The notes under the pieces: model-generated
Database searches by the model: none
Told to the model about the DNA's origin: nothing
The model's input: the letters and a program-made list of their open reading frames with translations, nothing else
From: Gaeumannomyces sp. JS-464
Taxonomy: Eukaryota; Ascomycota; Sordariomycetes; Magnaporthales; Magnaporthaceae
DNA length: 64,000 bases
Assembly (NCBI GenBank): GCA_002197995.1
Contig: NGZR01000001.1
Span: 7,068,001-7,132,000, forward strand
Direction of reading: 5' to 3'
Shown here: positions 35,176 to 46,743 of the stretch, one piece after another
How positions within the stretch are numbered: position 1 is the stretch's first letter
Layout of the letters: each line of letters begins with the position of its first letter
Position numbers and translations under genes: made by a program

Positions 35176-36708
35176 CGTGGGATGGAGGAGGTGGAGGTAG
35201 GATCAGTGAGTTCAGAAGGAATGGAAGGCCAGGCAAATTCAAAGGGGCCCAAAAAATAAGTGGTATTCACACGAAGCAAAGAGGGCCACTTCGAAGACGG
35301 ACGATGTGTGCTCTGGTCCCAACTATTTTCCACGGGGTGTGCGTTTACTTATATACTCCGGCCAAACCTTTCGAACCCCTGAAAACTCTTTTGAGCAAGC
35401 CAACATTGTACATATACACGAAGATGTGGCAAGCACCGGGGTCCACCGAGCTTGACTTGATGAATCCATCATACCTACGAGATACTGTGCCGGCGTCGCA
35501 ACGCCATCCACGCTAGCGGGATTAACACGGGCTGCGCCCGCGCAGGGCTGGCTCGGGCTTCCCTTTTCTTCTTCTTGGGGACTTTTATAGGCGCAAAGGG
35601 AAGGGTACCACTCCTCTTCTGGTGGAGATTGGGTAGGTTGACCCTGTCTGTAAAATTATTGGGCAGCTCCGCGTAAATCTTTCTTTTTCCTTTCTACCAT
35701 GGCGGTTTTGGTTTTGGACATGCATGCGACATCGACTGCGGCTCTGCCCGTGAAAGAAGTAGAAAAAAACGTGTGGTGGCAAACCGACATATCTGGATGC
35801 TAAGCTGTAAGGAAACTTCTATTGCATGCCGCCAGTGGGGCTCCTTGGCACCGTTGCAACCAAGAATGGCCCGGTCCGGCCATTCCAAGTTCGGAATTCG
35901 GGGTGTGCAAGGTGAACAGTGTGGATGTGCCAAATCTAAAAGGCATCCATCACTCCGTTGTCGGCGGCGACAGGAGGCCTGCGAACGCGCTAGTGCTTTT
36001 TGTCAAGTCGTGAAATCTCTGTTTGATTTATGGGGTCTGATTCCCAGACCCTGCACTGTGCTGTAAGTAAACTGAGTACGGTATGCCATAGCCGAGCTGC
36101 TTCCGTCCTCTCTTCTGTATATTCCGTTCGACCGGATGCGTCACCGACACACCTTATCGCTGCCGAACGCAGACATCTCCTTGGGCAGTGAGTCCGCCCT
36201 GTGCAATTATCCCTTATCCCTCGGTAACCACTGAGCTCCATGCATCAACACGTCTTCCATCCTCAACTCCGTTAACCAGTGCTTCTGATGATATATATGA
36301 TGCTCTTCCGTTATTCCTGCTCCGGGAGTCACTAGGGGAGAGGGGCAAAAAGGAAGACGAGATAAAAGAAACAGAAAAAAACATCTCTGCCCTTGTCTCC
36401 GATAAGGGTAATCTTCCACAGGCACCGCTGGCTGCCGAGCCGGCTTTCAAGTCGATCCCATGTCTTGGGCGCAAAGCTCAGCCACCCAACCGAGCCTAGG
36501 GTCATACCCGTTCTCATCCCTGACCCTGTATGGCCCACCGAACCGGATGTGCCTAGCAGGGTTGAATGCACGCGGTAGCCGCACTTGATGACTGAGCACC
36601 TACAGTAGGTGGGCCTCGTACATCTGCCAGCTGTTGGTCTCCACCACACCAGAGCCAGCAGACTCGTGTAGCCAACCCTCTTTTGGCGAATAGATGGGCC
36701 AAATCGCT
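35176..36708. other. Intergenic, MFS promoter side
   Basis: About 1.5 kb between the start of the MFS gene and the stop of the HET gene, both minus strand. It should contain the MFS promoter and 5' leader. No gene, repeat or recognisable site is supported. Confidence 0.45.
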
Positions 36709-39361
36709 CTAGACCAGAAGGATCTCCTGAACTTGCGAATTGCCAAAGAAATTCCTCACACGCGGGACCGTGAAGATGCCGACCCGCTCGAGCGATAAGA
36801 GTCCGCTCTGATTCGAGTCGCCGTCTCGGTTCTTACCTCCCACTGCACCACCGGACTCAGGCCTCTGGAGCACCAGCCCAATGTCCCAGGTCTCGCGCTC
36901 GAGCTGTTCATACCAGGTTGCTTCGCCGTCGCTATCGGCACCGTATGTCGCCCTGGGCTTGAGAGTATGGCTGTCGGGGTAGTTGACAATGTCGGGAGCG
37001 ACACACCCGAGAAGCAAAAAGTAGGCGTAGATGGGCTCCTTTTGAGAGTGCGCCCGCTCGGCCCAGTAGTCGCAATCCCACTTGAACACGGCGTTCATCA
37101 TCAAGAGGGTATCGAGCTCCCTGGGCGGAGGCGCATCACGGAACCAGCTTCGAAGCTGCCTGAACTGGGCCCAATGGGCGTTTTGCTGCGCGGGAGGCAG
37201 GTCGGCTGGGATATCCGGGGGCGGCAGGGGCGGGGGAGGAAGCCCAGCTATGCGCATCAGCGGAGGCCGTGGCGGTAGGCCACAGGAGGAGGGAGAAAAA
37301 AGTCCAGCAATGGGCTGCTCGAAGGCACAAAGGGCTGGCCCTTATGCCAGCGGAATCTTGGACTGATCTTGGCCAGCATCATGCGCCCGCGCAGGGAAAT
37401 TGCCCACGAATCGCCGCTCAGTGCGCCATACTCTGTAGCTCCCGCCAGGGAGCGGTGGTCAATGGCCCCGACCTCGAAGCCGGCGTCCGATACAAACATC
37501 TTGCGACGCCGGCCGAGTGTGTAATCCAGGAGGACGACCGAGTCGGCGGGCTCGGTGCCGACAGATACCCAGGACCACGATGGCACCGCGGACCTGCAGT
37601 CGAACCTGTAGCTTTTTCTCGCAGGCCCTTCTTCCACCTTGTTCACCCACCAGAGGAGACATTTGGCCAGCTCCTCGGGTGTGTTTGCAATTAAGCCAGC
37701 GTAATAGCCCGCTTGCTGTTTTCCATACACCGACATGTACCCGGCGAGCGCATGGAGACGGTGTTTGTTCTCCGGCATGCCCAGGCGAGTATAGAGCCTT
37801 ATCAGGGCGCCCCAGCGATTGCTGTAAAAAGATGCCGCGAAGGGATCATCGTCATGACTTTGCTTCGAAGGCACGGTCACCAGGGAAGATGGAACGCGCG
37901 GGTCAGGCAGACTGTTCTTAAGGGAGACGCTGCACTCGCACTTGAACCCAGTTTGGCATTCCCAGACCATCTCGGAGCCATGGAAATGCACCGTCCGCGT
38001 CGAGGTCAGCCGCTGCATAAATGACCAGGCGGACGAAAGCATCGGGCCTAGCTGCGGCATCCAGGGAGGGGTGGGGAAGTTCCAGTAGAGGTTGATCAAA
38101 GTGTGCCCACAGCGACCGACTTGGTCAGAGCAGAGATGATGATGGCTGGCGCAAAGTCGCCGTCGTATATAAACGGAAAACTTGTGCTTGCCACGGCTCA
38201 ACACGACTTCATGCGTCTTCATGGATTCCTCTCCAACCCCAGCCTCATCCGCCATGGTCGTAGCCCAGGGAGTGGGAACGAGTCTCCTGGGCCCCAAAAA
38301 GGAGGCCCCGACATCCCGCAGCCTGGTTGGGGAGATGGTGAAGATGGAGGCCCTGTATATCTCCCCGAGATTCTCAATGTGCCAGTGGAAATCCGCGTCG
38401 TCATCTTGAATGACGCAGAGGGCTTCGATCCAAAGGTAGCGCACCCCTGCTCCGAGGCCACGGCCACGGCGTCCTTGAATGCGGCCGGGAGGTCGGCCCA
38501 ACGGATGCCGCGCTTGAGGGAAGCGTAGTTGCTGGTTGTGAGCCTGTAAACGGCCGCGTCGGCGCCACCGTCGGCGTCGCGCTTGGGACAAGGATGGATA
38601 AAGGTGGCGTAGTCCCCGTCGCCGGCGCGGTCGAACGGGTCGACGAGCCTGACTCGCGACCGCGGATTGCCGCTCAAATCCAGCATCCTCCTCGGGCCGG
38701 GGCCGTCCGACGAAGCCCGCCACTCGCGGCAGAAGGCATGGTTCTCCTGGCAGTCCTTGGTCCACTCCTTGATCAATTTTACCCGACGGTCCGTGCTGGG
38801 CTTCGTTGCGACCTTTCTGCCGGGCCCAATCCCCTTGATGGGTGTTGGCGAGGCTGTGAGCCCGCGTGAGAGGTCAGCGCCTGAGCAGCCAGCGAAAAGC
38901 CTAGTGTAGACAATATACAGGTCTGGTGCACGCATGCCAGGTTCACGGCTACTAACAGGGGTTCTGATCGGTGAACAGCTCAAAGCAAATGGTAAAGCGA
39001 CTTCTGCGCTTCTTGGACCAGTCCCGCATTATCGACGGTAGCCGGATCAGGGCGGCGAGCTCGAGCGGGCCGCCGTCGACCATGGTCATGAACAGGTGCG
39101 AGCGGTCCGGGCTGAGGTTGCGCAGGAACGTGTTCATCGAGAGGCCGAGGCGGATGTTCTCGGTGAAGATCTCGAGCCGCGGAAGATGGCGTAGCATATC
39201 TGGCAGCCCCGTCCCTTGCTCTTCAAGAGGGCCACAAAGCGATTTTCAGCCGAGCCCACTGCGGCTCCCAGCCTTGGCCGCTTCTGCCTTTTCGGGCGCA
39301 GGTCGAAGCAGACATCGCACACATGGTTGCTTCGGCGCCACGGCTGGCATGCTCCTAGCAA
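36709..39361 (-). CDS. HET-domain protein (frame broken)
   Basis: Heterokaryon-incompatibility (HET) domain protein of about 850 residues. Members trigger cell death after fusion of unlike hyphae or act in immunity-like responses. The core is visible as TTSNYASLKRGIRWADLPAAF, then RYLWIEALCVIQDDDADFHW and YRASIFTISPT. The consensus is LWIDxLCIxQ, so Glu and Val replace usual residues. The N-terminus has a cysteine pair CDVCFDLRP and GCQICYAIF. One intron, 38854-38956 (GTTAGT donor, CTGAC branch, CTCACAG acceptor). The frame changes at about 39185, 38444-38447 (a CCCC run needing one more C) and 37285, none explained by introns. I infer indels. The segment downstream of the last break (36709-37257, WDIGLVLQRPES) reads as the natural C-terminus. 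The start at the ATG at 39359-39361 is uncertain. Confidence 0.82.
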
Positions 39362-39998
39362 CGGCGTGGTGATTCGAGCGGGTAGGACTGTACGGCGATG
39401 CCTGGTCGACAGTCGCGCGAGCCTCTGTGAGTTCTGACGCGTTGTGCAAGCTCAAGTTCAGCCTCCAACTGGGCAGCATGGTGGTGTCCCTCCATAGATG
39501 AGCCGCTCGGGCGCCCCTGCCTTGGAAGACCCACATGGCGGCATGCAAGTGCGGGCAGATGTGGTGGTGTGGTGGTGCTGCATTACGTAATCGCTCTCTC
39601 TAAGCCTATGCCAAGCACTGCATTATCACCCATGGGGTTGTCTTCAATTCAGACGGCAGTTGGACGCAGACGATGTCATCTTCGGTCTTGCCTCCTTTAC
39701 TCCTTCATGCCCTCGGAGATGGAAAGTGATGCCGTCTATTCTCGCAACCGTTTCTGATTCTCTACCACAGCTTCTTCTGGCATTTTTGTCCTGTCCTTCA
39801 CTTCGAACAGCCGCAGAGTCCAGATTGGGTGAGTTTATTCCGTAAAAGTCACCTCACGGGCAGGAACAGCTTCATGGCCTAACTGCAGTCGCAGCCGAAA
39901 ATCAGCCCAGTGTAAATCTAAGCTTGCCACAAGCGCCAGCCAGCTCCACCCTCCAGCTCCTCCCATGGTCATCTCTATTTCCTGAACCCACACGCCCT
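39362..39998. other. Intergenic, HET promoter side
   Basis: About 640 bp between the HET start and the aminotransferase stop, both minus strand. No gene is visible. Confidence 0.45.
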
Positions 39999-41597
39999 CT
40001 ACTGCGTCTCCCTGACAATCTTGTCGACAGCCTTGGCAAAGTAATCGACGTTACGCGTGTTGAGGCCAGCCATGCTGATGCGGCCGTTCTTGGTCATGTA
40101 GACGTGGAACTCGCTGCGCAGCTTGAGCACTTGCTCCTCAGACAGGCCCGTGAAGCTGAACATGCCAATCTGGTCCGTGATGTGATTCCAAGTTCCTGGG
40201 GTGTCCAGCTCCTCGAGCTTGGACCGAAGCGCCGTCCTCATGCTGATGATGCGCCCGGACATGGTCTGCAAGTTCTCCTTCCACTCGGCAAATAGCGCCG
40301 CATCGTTGAGCACAGTGCTGGCCACGCGCGCGCCGTAGATGGGCGGGTTCGAGATTTCGGATCGTTGCAGGATCGCGAGCTGCGACGCCACGCGCCCGAT
40401 GGTTTCGGCCGCGTCCGCAGCCGGCGCTCCAACGACGTGCAGGCACCCGGCCCGCTCGCCGTACAGGCCAAAGTTCTTGGCGAACGACTGGGCAATGACA
40501 AGCTCGAATCCCTGCTCGACAAAGTGCCTCACGGCCCAGGCGTCGCGGTCGAGGTCGCCCGAAGCGAATCCCTGGTAGGCACAGTCGAAGAAGGGGAAGT
40601 GGTTCTTCTGGCGCATGATGGTCGCAATCTCGCGCCACTGATCCTGGGTCGGATCGACACCCGTTGGGTTGTGGGCGCAGGCGTGCAGCAGGATGACGGA
40701 GTGGTCCTCGGCCTGCTGCAGGGCGGCCTTCATGCCCTCGAAGTCGAGGCCCTTGGTCGACTTGTCAAAGTAGGGGTAGGTGGCGGTGGGGACGCCGACG
40801 TTGCCGAAGATCTGGTTGTGGTTCGCCCAGGTCGGGTTGGACAGGTACACCGAGGTGGGGTGGACCTTGCGGTAGAACTTCTGCAGGAACAGCGCGCCCA
40901 GGTGGACGGCGCCGGTGCCCGAGATGGTCTGGACTGACGTGATGCGGCCCTTGGCGGGCGTGTCGGCGCCCAGCATCAGCTCGGCGGCCTTGCTGGTGAA
41001 CGAGGCCAGGCCAGCAATCGGGAGGTACTCATGGTTGAGCTCGGGGTCGTTACGGATGATGTCGTCCGCCTGTGCGTCGGCACCGCATGGCTGTGGTTAG
41101 CAAGGAGGGTTCCATCGCCTTGTCTGGTGGTGTGCTCGGCAGTGGCATGAAGCAATGGGGGAGCTCCAGGCACGGCTGGCGGGGTAGTTTTGGTGGCAGC
41201 TCGGAAAGCTTTCTCGAGCTCTGCCATGCGAAGCAACCAAATGGGATGGGCCGAGTCATACCTTCTTGACGACGGGAAGCACCCACGGCTTCGCATTGTC
41301 GTCCCTGTAGGCGCCAATGCCCTGCGATCGGAAAGACACGGAAGGGTTAGCGGCGGCGACGTCCTAGAAGCACTAAGAAAATACGGGACTGCGGCTCTCT
41401 GGGTCGTCCTAGGCGTGGGGAGCACAGGAAGGAGCCGGAAACCAGGCGCGCAGTGCTAGGGAGAGTTGCCCCACCAAGTCGACTTTGTTTGGGCTCTGAT
41501 CAGCCCTGTAGGCCCTCATCAAGCCGAAGAGGGGGTCCTCTGGGGCCTGGGGGACCAGCTCGGCCGTAAAGCTGCTCGCTGAAGGGGCCGCCATCAT
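39999..41597 (-). CDS. Aspartate aminotransferase, probably cytosolic
   Basis: PLP enzyme converting aspartate plus 2-oxoglutarate to oxaloacetate plus glutamate, linking nitrogen and carbon metabolism and the malate-aspartate shuttle. The 417 residues match the family's usual length. Visible: substrate and cofactor motifs HACAHNPTGVDPT, DCAYQGFASGDLDRDAWAVR, the PLP-binding lysine in QSFAKNFGLYGERAG, and KVDLGIGAYRDDNAKPWVLP near the N-terminus. Exons: 41475-41597, 41262-41321 and 39999-41069. Introns 41322-41474 and 41070-41261 restore a perfect frame. Start: ATG at 41595-41597 (MMAAPSASSFTAELVPQAPEDPLFG), with no convincing mitochondrial presequence, hence cytosolic. Upstream in-frame codons (RIRNIANH) leave open a longer, targeted form. 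No frame break. Confidence 0.93.
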
Positions 41598-43477
41598 GTG
41601 GTTTGCGATGTTGCGTATGCGGGAGATGGCCGTGTTCGAGGAAGAAGGGGAGGTTTGTGGGAAGTGGTGCGGTTGTTCGACGGCATCTTTGGAGACGCCT
41701 TTTAACGGACACTTGGTGGACAACCCAGACAGCTGCCGCCAGGGGCCCTCAAGAGCTCTCAATGCAGTCGGTCCCCTCAACACAGCCGCACCCTTGTGCG
41801 TGCGCGCGCCTATGCCCCCAACGCGCAGCGCGAAAGCTCCTGTCGACCGGCTGTGGCTGCCGCTTGGTGGACTCAACTTGGTTTAGTCACCGAGACACGG
41901 TCAAAATCTACCTATTTCCCGCTCGAATCAGGGATGCACGCCACCGATGTGTCATAAAGTGGTTCGATGGGGTGAGCGATTTGATAATTCTGGGGAACAA
42001 CAAGGAGCGGGTTGTCAGGCCAGACTATCGCCAGAATCCGTTTCGAGGTCGATGTGCTAGGCTTCTTTTCTCTGGGTCGAGACAAACACAGGTTCCCAGC
42101 TCCAGCCACAGCGGCCCAGGCTTCCTCCCAAGCCTCTTTATGCAGGCCCTGCTGATCTTCGTCCCATTCCGCCCGAAAGCGCATGTGAAGATGCCGAATC
42201 CATGGCACGGTTTCGTGTCGCGTCAGCCGTATGTTCCCTCCAGCGCCCAGTGCTTGTGTTACCGAATTCCGAGGCCCGGAGCAAGCTTTTTGCAGTGCGC
42301 GGGCCGCCTGTGAGAGGGGAGCAGGGGTACGTTCCATGCGCTTGCACGGTTGCTGCAGGGCTCGGGAGGGCGGACACCTGACCTGCGCGAAATCCACACC
42401 CGTGTTCTTTGGCGCTCCAATCAAGCCAGGCGTGTTGGTCATTTTAGCGAAGCGTGACAGCACGATACTCGGATGGGACCGGACGAAACGTTCCTCGGAC
42501 TCTAATTACCAGTCAGCCATGATTCTCGAGCTTGGGTTAGTCAGATATCAATGGAAGCGTAATAGTAGATTGGCCAGGAATCCCGGCCACAGGCGTGCCT
42601 ATTGACGCGCGCGGCGGGCCGAAAGCCGTGTTTTGCCGGAGCCCCGGACGACACGCGGAGGCCACCCGATGGGAATGCCCCACACCAAACTACAATTTGG
42701 CACTAGCAGCAAGTGAAGTCAGCGTCTTTGTATTTTATACCCAGTACCGCGTTGCCCAAAAGCCCGAAGACGCCAGGGGAGCGGGTGCGGCCGCCGGAGC
42801 GGTGCTTTTTTCTTTCTTTTTTTTTTTCTTTGTTTTTCTTTTTACAAAGCAATCCGGCCATCACGACCCGGAGGCACACGGACGGCCAAGGCAGGCGCCG
42901 GACCAGCCAAGCGGCCCTGCCCTATTGTATCGGATTCAGAAGTCTAAATACCAGCTGAACTCTTTTCGCCCAGGCCTAGCCACCATGCCGTTTATAATGC
43001 ACCGGATCGCGTGCCTAGCCGCCCTCTCGACGTGGCCCCTACGTCTGCCCCCCTAACCCTCACCCACGCTTCGAGCGAGATATCAAGCTGGCCGACCAGA
43101 TCTTATCCTCCATAGTTGTCACGACAGGGTCGGCCGATCTACTGCCGCGCCCAGGCTTCCGGAAACACATCCAGCCGGGGGACACGCCGCTTCCGACCAT
43201 CGTCGGCGAACGGGCGAGGCCCGGCCAGTCGGAGCTTGCGGGAGCGGGGGGCCTCTGCCCAAACGGTTGTCGGAGACAAAACGCAGGGACGGCGCTGCGG
43301 AGGCTGGGGACACGGCCGTCAACGTAGGCCGCCTCGTCGTGGGTTCCCAGTTCGTGAGAATAGGCACCATCCCGGCTAACGCACGAAACCCAATGAAGTT
43401 CAAGCCCAAATGTAGGGCACCCAAGGCCAACACGTGGAATGACCCGCCTTGCGCGCCTGGCGTAACCCGAGCTGTGA
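41598..43477. other. Intergenic region, 1.9 kb
   Basis: This lies between the aminotransferase start and the Cys-motif ORF. It contains a T/C-rich patch at about 42808-42845. Minus-strand frames at about 43060-43560 are open and partly hydrophobic (ALGALHLGLNFIGFRAL), but no start codon, intron pattern or homology supports a gene. The rest shows nothing recognisable. Confidence 0.4.
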
Positions 43478-44236
43478 AGGCCGCCAGGGGCGCATACCGT
43501 TGCTGGCAGCAGGATAGCGAGCATCCCCGCCTCCCCAGGCCAGTCCTCGGCGGTCGTTTCGTATCAGACGCTAATCAAGCACCCCTTTGGTACCATCCCT
43601 ACCACTTTTCTGTTAGATAACGGATGGCACTGCTGGAACTGCTCCAGGAACGGTGGGAAATGCGTGCCGGTGCCTGAGGATGCAAAGGCATCTGTCGAAG
43701 AATTTTGGAGGCCGGAGGAAGTGACCAAGCAGGACCCCGAGAATCCAGGAGCCGAGTGGAAAGAGCTTGCGAACAAAGCCGCCAAAGCCACCAATTTTTC
43801 GCGCAAAAAGAGCAATAAGGCTGCCAGGGTGGCACGGGCGACCGCCGCCGCCGCGACGGACACCCGCCTGCGGCTGTTCCAGTCGGGGGTCGAGGCTCTC
43901 CAGAGCATCGCCGCCTCGAACCAGAGCATCGCCGTCTCGAACCAGCAGATAGAGCAGCTCCTGCGGCAAGCCGGAGCTTCCCGAATATTCGCGGCCGCCA
44001 CCACTGGCCTCCCGCGGCGGACAGTGGGGGTGCGAGGCGGCCCTCGGGGGGCCGGATATCCCGAAGGGGGTGAGTTGGACAGCTGGTCTGGGGGGCCGGA
44101 CGGCGATCCGGACGACCAGCCTCGGCGGGCCAAACGGCGGCGGATGGCCCCGAAGGAGATGAGTTGGGCAGGCCCTCAGGAGTCGGACAGTGGTTCGGAC
44201 GAGCCACCGAAACAGCGGTTCAGGCGGCGGCGGTAA
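43478..44236 (+). CDS. Hypothetical protein with CxxC-x7-C motif and basic tail
   Basis: I do not recognise a family. The frame is open from 43478 to the stop at 44234-44236, but no in-frame ATG precedes the coding-like part, so a 5' exon or a sequence error is likely. The visible protein begins around HPFGTIPTTFLLDNGWHC, followed by CWNCSRNGGKCVPVPEDA (C-x2-C-x7-C then a VPVP turn). Next comes a Trp-containing charged stretch and a helical segment likely to form a coiled coil (SGVEALQSIAASNQSIAVSN). The C-terminus is Gly/Pro-rich with nuclear-localisation-like clusters RRAKRRRMAPKE and KQRFRRRR. The short Cys motif recalls zinc-binding knuckles of accessory fungal proteins; that is inference. 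It could also be a remnant gene. Confidence 0.5.
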   Translation, partial: RPPGAHTVAGSRIASIPASPGQSSAVVSYQTLIKHPFGTIPTTFLLDNGWHCWNCSRNGGKCVPVPEDAKASVEEFWRPEEVTKQDPENPGAEWKELANKAAKATNFSRKKSNKAARVARATAAAATDTRLRLFQSGVEALQSIAASNQSIAVSNQQIEQLLRQAGASRIFAAATTGLPRRTVGVRGGPRGAGYPEGGELDSWSGGPDGDPDDQPRRAKRRRMAPKEMSWAGPQESDSGSDEPPKQRFRRRR

Positions 44237-44384
44237 CGAGGCGGTATGGGTGATGACGAGAGCAAGAGGTTCGGGATCGTGACAAGGCAACATGTATCGC
44301 GTATGGAAGTCCATTCATTACCCAATGCAAGCAGTCTTACTCTCGCTGCCTTTAATACGTCAATGCCCATAGGTACATGAAACT

Positions 44385-45712
44385 TTATATCACCAGGTCC
44401 CAGAGTACTAAGACAGAACACAGTCCGACTGCGCCAAAGAAGGTAAGCTTAGCCGGGCGCCATTTTTCGGACGCCTTCTTCAGCTCCTTGTTTCCTCCGC
44501 CGACATTCTCCTCGGTATTGAGGGAGTCCGCGACCAGCTGTTCAACATGAGCCGACTGTGTAGCCAGACTATTTACCAGAACTGTCTGCAGCTCTGAGAT
44601 CTCCAACAAAGATTTCTCTGCAGACCTGTCGCAAAGGGAAAAAGGTGGTATGTCAGCCAATGATCTTAACCGCAGTAGACACCTGTTGGGGAACATACAT
44701 GACTTTATCCAGAGTGCTTTCATAGTATTTGAGCATATCCTGGCTTCCCTTTTCGAACATCTGCAGCTCGTCGGCGGTCAAATCCGCCAGCTCCTGCCGC
44801 CGCTTCTTCTCGTCTTCTTCGAGGTGGGCATGCAAAGACCCCTTGCCGCCGCCGAAGGCGTTGGCGGACGCCGGCTCGTGGAACCCCTGGAACCCGGGGT
44901 GGGCGGCCAGGTCCGCGGGCACGCTGGAGCCGGAGCGCATGTGCTGGCCCGGGTGCGCCTTCGCAAGCACGCTGCGGCTCTTCTCCACCTCGCGCGTGAG
45001 CCGCGTCTCCATCATGTGCTGCTGCGTCTCGACGCACCGCTGCAGCCGCTGGCGGAGGAACCAGAGCACGCCCTCGCGGTGCCCGGCCAGCTGCGCCGCC
45101 CTCCCCTCCGCCTCCTCGTGCTCCTTGCTCTTGCGCCCCAGCCCGCCGAGCCGGCCGCCCACCCCTCCTCCGTCGCCGGCCGCCCACGAGCCCAGCGCGC
45201 CCAGCCCGCGGACGTACTTCTTGCGGATCACGACGAGCTCCGTCTCGTGGCGCAGCTGCTCGGCGTCGGCGAGGGTCCGGATGGAGGCGTTGAGCTCGCG
45301 CAGCATCTTCTTGGCGTTGGCATCGACCTCCTCACGCTCGCGATCGGTGAGTATCTGTTGTCGTTGGTATTGCGACAGCTGTCGGAGGTGCGACTTGCGC
45401 TGTGGCGCTGTCGAGAGGTAGGCCTGGCGGACATCCTTGAGCCTGGAGTGGAGGGAGGCGATATGGGAATTCTGGACACCCAGGCAGGTCGACCGTCAGC
45501 AATTGGTTCTAACAACCAAGTTTTCGTCAATGGCGACTTCTGTGTCGTGTCTTGTAGATACAGCAGCCAGCAGTGCCTTTCGAGATGCGACCTACAATCC
45601 GGTATGCCTCCTTCAGAAACTCGTCGAGCTCCTCCAGGCTAAAACATGTCTTCGCAGGAGGCGCCTCCCTCTGCTTCAGCAGCTCATTAAATGATGCAGT
45701 AAGGGCCGTCAT
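44385..45712 (-). CDS. UFE1: UFE1/syntaxin-18-type ER t-SNARE
   Basis: ER Qa-SNARE acting with USE1, SEC20 and SEC22 in retrograde Golgi-to-ER fusion and homotypic ER fusion. It has 376 residues. The N-terminal syntaxin-18 domain starts MTALTASFNELLKQR, with LEELDEFLKEAYRI. A middle section has a Gly-rich linker and a conserved charged helix (ADELQMFEKGSQDMLKYYES). The SNARE helix is AEKSLLEISELQTVLVNSLATQ...VEQLVADS. The C-terminal anchor is AKLTFFGAVGLCSVLVLWDL, two residues before the stop, so it is tail-anchored. Exons: 45596-45712, 44699-45471 and 44385-44625. Introns 45472-45595 (GTAGGT) and 44626-44698 (GTATGT) keep the frame exactly. No frame break. It is divergent from the neighbouring MFS gene across 1.0 kb. 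Confidence 0.9.
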
Positions 45713-46743
45713 CGTGACTGTTGATTAAGCAATGGCGCAGGCGAGTCCCAAGGGAGACACCAGCGTCGACAGCAAAGACGATTTTCACATGCCCGCCTTG
45801 TTTCGGCGCCTCAAACCACCTGTTCGTTCGTGAGATCGAGGCCCCTGACAGCTTGTGGTGGTGCTGTCATTCGTGGCTTGATTTGTGATCCAGTGGCTTG
45901 TGGATTCCGATCAGCCACAGACCGGTCCCAATCCTCGGTGCTGAGTAATGGCTCCATGAGTTTTTCCTCGTGACCGAATTGACATCCATGACGCAGTCAC
46001 GCAGTCACCCGTGATATGGATCTCGTAATGGGTGGGATGGGCCTGTCTCACTACCTGCAAGTCAACGAGCCGCAGCGGCCAAGCCTTGATAAAGCCCGAT
46101 GCTTCCCGCCGATGTCGCTTGTTAGGGGGTTCACGATAGGCTCGGTGAACTGCCTTTTCAATCAGATCGATCCAATGCTATCATCTTGGATGCAGATGAG
46201 GCTCTTCTCCGGTGTCGGGCCGCGGCCGGGGAAGCCACCCTCGGCGAAACGACACTAAAACGCCGATTCTGCTCAGGAATCCGCGGCAAAGTGCACGCAC
46301 GCGCCCGGGGCCGGGCCAAGGGGCAGCCTCCTTCAGAGCAGGCCCCATCGATGCCAAGACAGGAAAGATGGGGTTCGCTGCCGTCTTGGCCCGTTCGAGA
46401 GGCTCCGTGGCCCGGGAATAACGACCCGGCATCTCCACATGTGTGGCCACCAGGCGGAAGCAGGTCTTATCTCCGGTGAAAGGCCGCTCTCCCTGGTGCA
46501 GCACTGCAGCTGCTCGTGGCCATGCATGCCCTCGGCGTCTTTGACCACTTTCGCCGACATTTGGGCGGGGACGCATCCAGGGTGTAGAGGACGTGTGGAG
46601 AAATGTGAAATTTCGCCTCCATCTCGGAACTGATTAATATCACCGTCCTTTCTTATCCTCTCGTCTTGGCTCCTGAATAAACTTGTGCTTGGAACAATAC
46701 CTCGATATCATCCATCTATCACCGCTCTCAAAAAACCTTGAAT
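45713..46743. other. Divergent intergenic region
   Basis: About 1.0 kb between UFE1 (minus) and the MFS gene (plus). It must hold both promoters. No gene is supported. Confidence 0.45.

Noticed and set aside
31672..41597. bHLH, MFS, HET and aminotransferase genes as a biosynthetic cluster
   Set aside because: There is no backbone enzyme (PKS, NRPS, terpene synthase) and no tailoring set; the neighbours are ordinary or accessory single genes.
43060..43560. Minus-strand open frames with hydrophobic stretches
   Set aside because: No consistent start, no splice structure and overlap with the better-supported plus-strand Cys-motif frame.
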